DNA from: Alcaligenaceae bacterium
Lineage (GTDB): Bacteria > Pseudomonadota > Gammaproteobacteria > Burkholderiales > Burkholderiaceae_B
Direction of reading: 5' to 3'
Assembly: GCA_012511095.1 (NCBI GenBank)
Contig: JAAZGT010000289.1
Coordinates: forward strand, 1 to 5,612
Length of the DNA stretch: 5,612 bases
Shown here: piece by piece, positions 5,603-5,612 of the stretch
Position numbering within the stretch: position 1 is the first letter of the stretch
How the letters are laid out: every line of letters begins with the position of its first letter
The notes under the pieces: model-generated
The model's input: only the letters and a program-made list of their open reading frames with translations
The model's database searches: none
What the model was told of the DNA's origin: nothing
Position numbers and translations under genes: made by a program

Positions 5603-5612
5603 CAGAAAAAAT

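Noticed and set aside
5576..5612. TPP riboswitch upstream of tenA
   Set aside because: None of the conserved TPP aptamer sequence is present in the 37 nt visible, and the stretch is too short to hold one. It cannot be excluded beyond the window edge.

Overview
The window is a compact bacterial chromosomal segment, moderately AT-rich, with short intergenic gaps and Shine-Dalgarno-led genes. The protein families point to a Proteobacterium: a bimodular, E. coli-type QueF, a periplasmic Cu/Zn superoxide dismutase, a YtjA/UPF0391 mini membrane protein and a class I nitronate monooxygenase. A low-GC beta- or gammaproteobacterium fits best. The long form of the MTA/SAH nucleosidase and the 'MLHYA' start of the YtjA protein lean slightly towards Burkholderiales/Alcaligenaceae-like taxa, but that is inference from memory and not a taxonomic call.

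Layout, left to right: (1) the C-terminal part of queF (+), cut by the window edge at nt 1; (2) a pirin-family cupin gene (+) with a perfect TATAAT box, a good RBS and a strong intrinsic terminator; (3) a convergent class I nitronate monooxygenase gene (-) with its own terminator; (4) a divergent 51-residue YtjA/DUF1328 membrane protein gene (+), whose real start is the internal ATG at 3018; (5) a perfect 16-bp-stem bidirectional terminator shared with (6) sodC (-), which encodes an exported Cu/Zn SOD and starts at 3793; (7) mtnN/pfs (+), divergent from sodC across a 268-bp gap that holds the likely sodC promoter, a palindrome and a tandem repeat; (8) tenA (-), which converges on mtnN so tightly that the stop codons overlap by 4 nt. 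The region is densely packed, and no gene-free stretch exceeds 268 bp.

Most genes are single-gene transcription units in alternating orientation, so there is little operon structure. Thematically they cover tRNA modification (QueF), salvage and repair of small metabolites (MtnN for methylthioadenosine and S-adenosylhomocysteine, TenA for thiamine pyrimidine) and detoxification (SodC for superoxide, nitronate monooxygenase for nitronates). I see no mobile element, CRISPR array, RNA gene, toxin-antitoxin pair or recognisable new multigene system. The points most worth a second look are regulatory or architectural: palindromes and repeats in the divergent promoter regions, the unusual long MtnN without a visible RBS, the terminator-free convergent overlap, and the re-used terminator arms.
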